NCBI RefSeq assembly: GCF_007993065.1 | Contig: NZ_VOPL01000004.1 | Location: forward strand, 310,001-374,000 | Reading direction: 5' to 3' | DNA length: 64,000 nucleotides | Source: Paracoccus aurantiacus | GTDB lineage: Bacteria; Pseudomonadota; Alphaproteobacteria; Rhodobacterales; Rhodobacteraceae | Part shown: piece by piece, positions 62,728 to 64,000 of the stretch | How the letters are laid out: the number at the start of each line of letters is the position of its first letter | Position numbering within the stretch: position 1 is the stretch's first letter | Made by a program: the position numbers and the translations under genes | The notes under the pieces: generated by a model | Databases searched by the model: none | What the model was told of the DNA's origin: nothing | What the model saw: only the letters and a program-made list of their open reading frames with translations

Positions 62728-63879
62728 ATGAACGCACGAAAAAGGCTGCAATTCGGGGTTGCCGTGGCAGCGCTGATGCTTGCCGGGGCAGCGGGTGCCG
62801 CGCCGGTCAAGGTCGGCATGATTACCACGCTGTCGGGCGGCGGTGCGGGGCTGGGGATCGACACCCGCGACGGCTTCATGCTGGCACTGAAACAGGCGGG
62901 CGACGCCGCATCCGAGGTCGAGCTGCTTGTCGAAGACGACCAGCAGAAGCCGGATATTGCCGTACAGATCGCCGACAAGATGATCCAGTCAGATCAGGTC
63001 GATCTGCTGACCGGCATCGTGTGGTCGAACCTCGCCATGGCGGTCGTGCCGGCGGCGACGGCTCAGGGCAAATTCTATCTCTCGACGAATGCGGCGCCTT
63101 CGGCGCTGGCGGGGGCGGGCTGCGACCCTAAATATTTCGCGGTTTCGTATCAGAACGACAATATGCACGAAGCGGCTGGCGCCTATGCCAAGAAGGCCGG
63201 AATCGGAAAGGTGTTCATCATGGCGCCGAACTATCCGGCGGGACAGGACAGCCTGACTGGCTTCAAGCGTTTCTATGACGGCGAGATCACCAACGAGGTC
63301 TATACCCAGGTCGGACAGACCGATTACGCGGCCGAGATCGCCCAGATCCGCAACAGCGGCGCGGATGCGGTCTTCTTCTTCCTGCCCGGCGGCATGGGCA
63401 TCGCCTTCATGAAGCAATATGCGGAATCCGGTGTGGACATCCCGCTGATCGGCCCGGCCTTCAGCTTCAGCCAGGACATTCTTCCTGCCGCCGGGGATGC
63501 GGCACTTGGCGTGATGAACGGGGCGAACTGGTCGAAGGACCTCGACAATCCGGCCAACGCCACCTTCGTCGAGGGTTTCGAGACCGAATACGGCCGGCTG
63601 CCGTCTCTCTATGCAGCGCAGGGCTATGATACCGCGAACCTGCTTCTGTCAGCGATGTCCAAGGCCGATATCACGGATGCCGACGCGTTTCGCGCAGCCT
63701 TGGCCGAGGCTGATTTCGACAGCGTTCGCGGCAAATTCTCGTTCGGTCCGAACCAGCATCCGATACAGGATTTCTACATCCGCGAGGTGGTCAAGGAAGG
63801 CGATGTCCTGACCAACAAGATCGTCGAGCCGGTGCTGACCGATCATGCCGATGCCTACGCGGCCGATTGCAAGATGTAG
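62728..63879 (+). CDS. ABC transporter substrate-binding protein (branched-chain/aromatic acid type)
   Basis: A 383-residue periplasmic binding protein of the LivJ/Peripla_BP_6 group with signal peptide ('GVAVAALMLAGAAGA'). The mature part starts 'APVKVGMITTLSGGGAGLGIDTRDGFMLALKQAG' and has 'DLLTGIVWSNLAMAVVPAA' and 'GIGKVFIMAPNYPAGQDSLTGFKRFY'. Neighbours (an aromatic CoA ligase before, a LivH-type permease after) suggest that it binds benzoate, aminobenzoate or a related acid rather than an amino acid. It lies 50 bp behind the ligase gene in one operon. Confidence 0.9.
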   Translation: MNARKRLQFGVAVAALMLAGAAGAAPVKVGMITTLSGGGAGLGIDTRDGFMLALKQAGDAASEVELLVEDDQQKPDIAVQIADKMIQSDQVDLLTGIVWSNLAMAVVPAATAQGKFYLSTNAAPSALAGAGCDPKYFAVSYQNDNMHEAAGAYAKKAGIGKVFIMAPNYPAGQDSLTGFKRFYDGEITNEVYTQVGQTDYAAEIAQIRNSGADAVFFFLPGGMGIAFMKQYAESGVDIPLIGPAFSFSQDILPAAGDAALGVMNGANWSKDLDNPANATFVEGFETEYGRLPSLYAAQGYDTANLLLSAMSKADITDADAFRAALAEADFDSVRGKFSFGPNQHPIQDFYIREVVKEGDVLTNKIVEPVLTDHADAYAADCKM

Positions 63880-63892
63880 CACCGCCCCGCGA

Positions 63893-63918
63893 CCGGGCCG
63901 GTCGGAATACCGGCCCGG
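63893..63918 (+). other. Strong hairpin between binding-protein and permease genes
   Basis: A perfect 10-bp GC stem (63893-63902 with 63909-63918) and six-base loop sit 13 bp after the binding-protein stop. No U-tract follows. Such hairpins protect the upstream mRNA so that binding protein is made in excess over permease. Confidence 0.6.
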
Positions 63919-63951
63919 AACGGAGTTTGATGAATCTCGGAAGGATTGCCG

Positions 63952-64000
63952 GTGCTTCTGGTGGCCGAGCAGGCGCTGAACGGTCTGCAATACGGAATGA
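63952..64000 (+). CDS. LivH-type ABC transporter permease, first 16 codons
   Basis: The window ends inside this gene. A GTG preceded by AAGGA at six bases starts 'VLLVAEQALNGLQYGM', the usual opening of LivH-family permeases ('EQLLNGLQYG'). It should be the membrane part of the transporter whose binding protein is just upstream. Confidence 0.7.
   Translation, partial: MLLVAEQALNGLQYGM

Overview
The window looks like chromosomal DNA of a GC-rich alphaproteobacterium of the Rhodobacteraceae, most like Paracoccus or its relatives. The grounds are the high GC content with strong third-position bias, a ChpT-type histidine phosphotransferase, and several protein families typical of this group (DUF1178, DUF6280, DUF2927, TIGR02186, a PopZ-like protein beside TolC and a PIMT-like protein). 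There is also an intergenic hairpin of the 'gggggc-ttcg-cccccg ... cgggatattt' type. No rRNA, insertion sequence, CRISPR array or replication origin was seen. Species assignment is inference.

Layout. 1-8.1 kb holds housekeeping genes: the end of chpT, proA and pgk, two coupled cyclophilins, a YaiI-type protein, a GNAT acetyltransferase, tyrS and anmK. 8.1-16.2 kb holds two identical tRNA-Asp genes 100 bp apart, a class I aldolase with LacI-type operator-like sequences in front, an isoprenylcysteine methyltransferase homologue, lysC, ptsP (EI-Ntr), an FAA hydrolase, DUF1178, waaA and tRNA-Cys. 16.3-21.6 kb holds a divergent PIMT-like protein, a TolC-type channel, a PopZ-like protein and a surE-pcm-nlpD operon. 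21.7-27.2 kb is a tightly coupled run: TauE/SafE, TIGR02186, an MsbA-type ABC exporter, YgfZ and dinB. 27.4-33.7 kb holds a DUF6280 gene and a co-directional minus-strand set: telA, DUF2927, SPFH-GYF_2, a zinc-ribbon membrane protein and a sugar kinase. It resembles an envelope or chemical stress module. 33.9-35.5 kb is a MerR-controlled MFS exporter. 35.5-43.7 kb is a fatty-acid or branched-chain oxidation block (FadJ-like, thiolase, GST, acyl-CoA dehydrogenase, two MerR regulators) with two divergent PaaI thioesterases. 43.7-54.5 kb holds MATE, hemF, a lipoprotein, a degenerate SDR, an RsmC-like methyltransferase, clpS, a D,D-carboxypeptidase with a SPOR domain, a D-2-hydroxyacid dehydrogenase, an SH3 protein, tRNA-Thr and a YcaQ-like protein.

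The most unusual part is 54.7-60.7 kb. A three-gene plus-strand operon encodes a SARP/TolB/TPR regulator, a soluble PAP2 or vanadium-haloperoxidase-fold enzyme that starts with a perfect (GGF)6 repeat, and an unsecreted subtilisin-family protease. In front lie a divergent 70-codon gene and a secreted protein that is essentially a free-standing subtilisin prodomain. The regulator's promoter region carries two identical 7-bp direct repeats with a 4-bp spacer, the arrangement SARP proteins recognise. I know no described system with this composition; its function is unknown.

From 61 kb to the end a 2-aminobenzoate/benzoate-type CoA ligase, a periplasmic binding protein and the first codons of a LivH-type permease begin an aromatic-acid uptake and activation operon. 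An FNR-like box lies upstream, and a strong hairpin lies between the binding protein and the permease.
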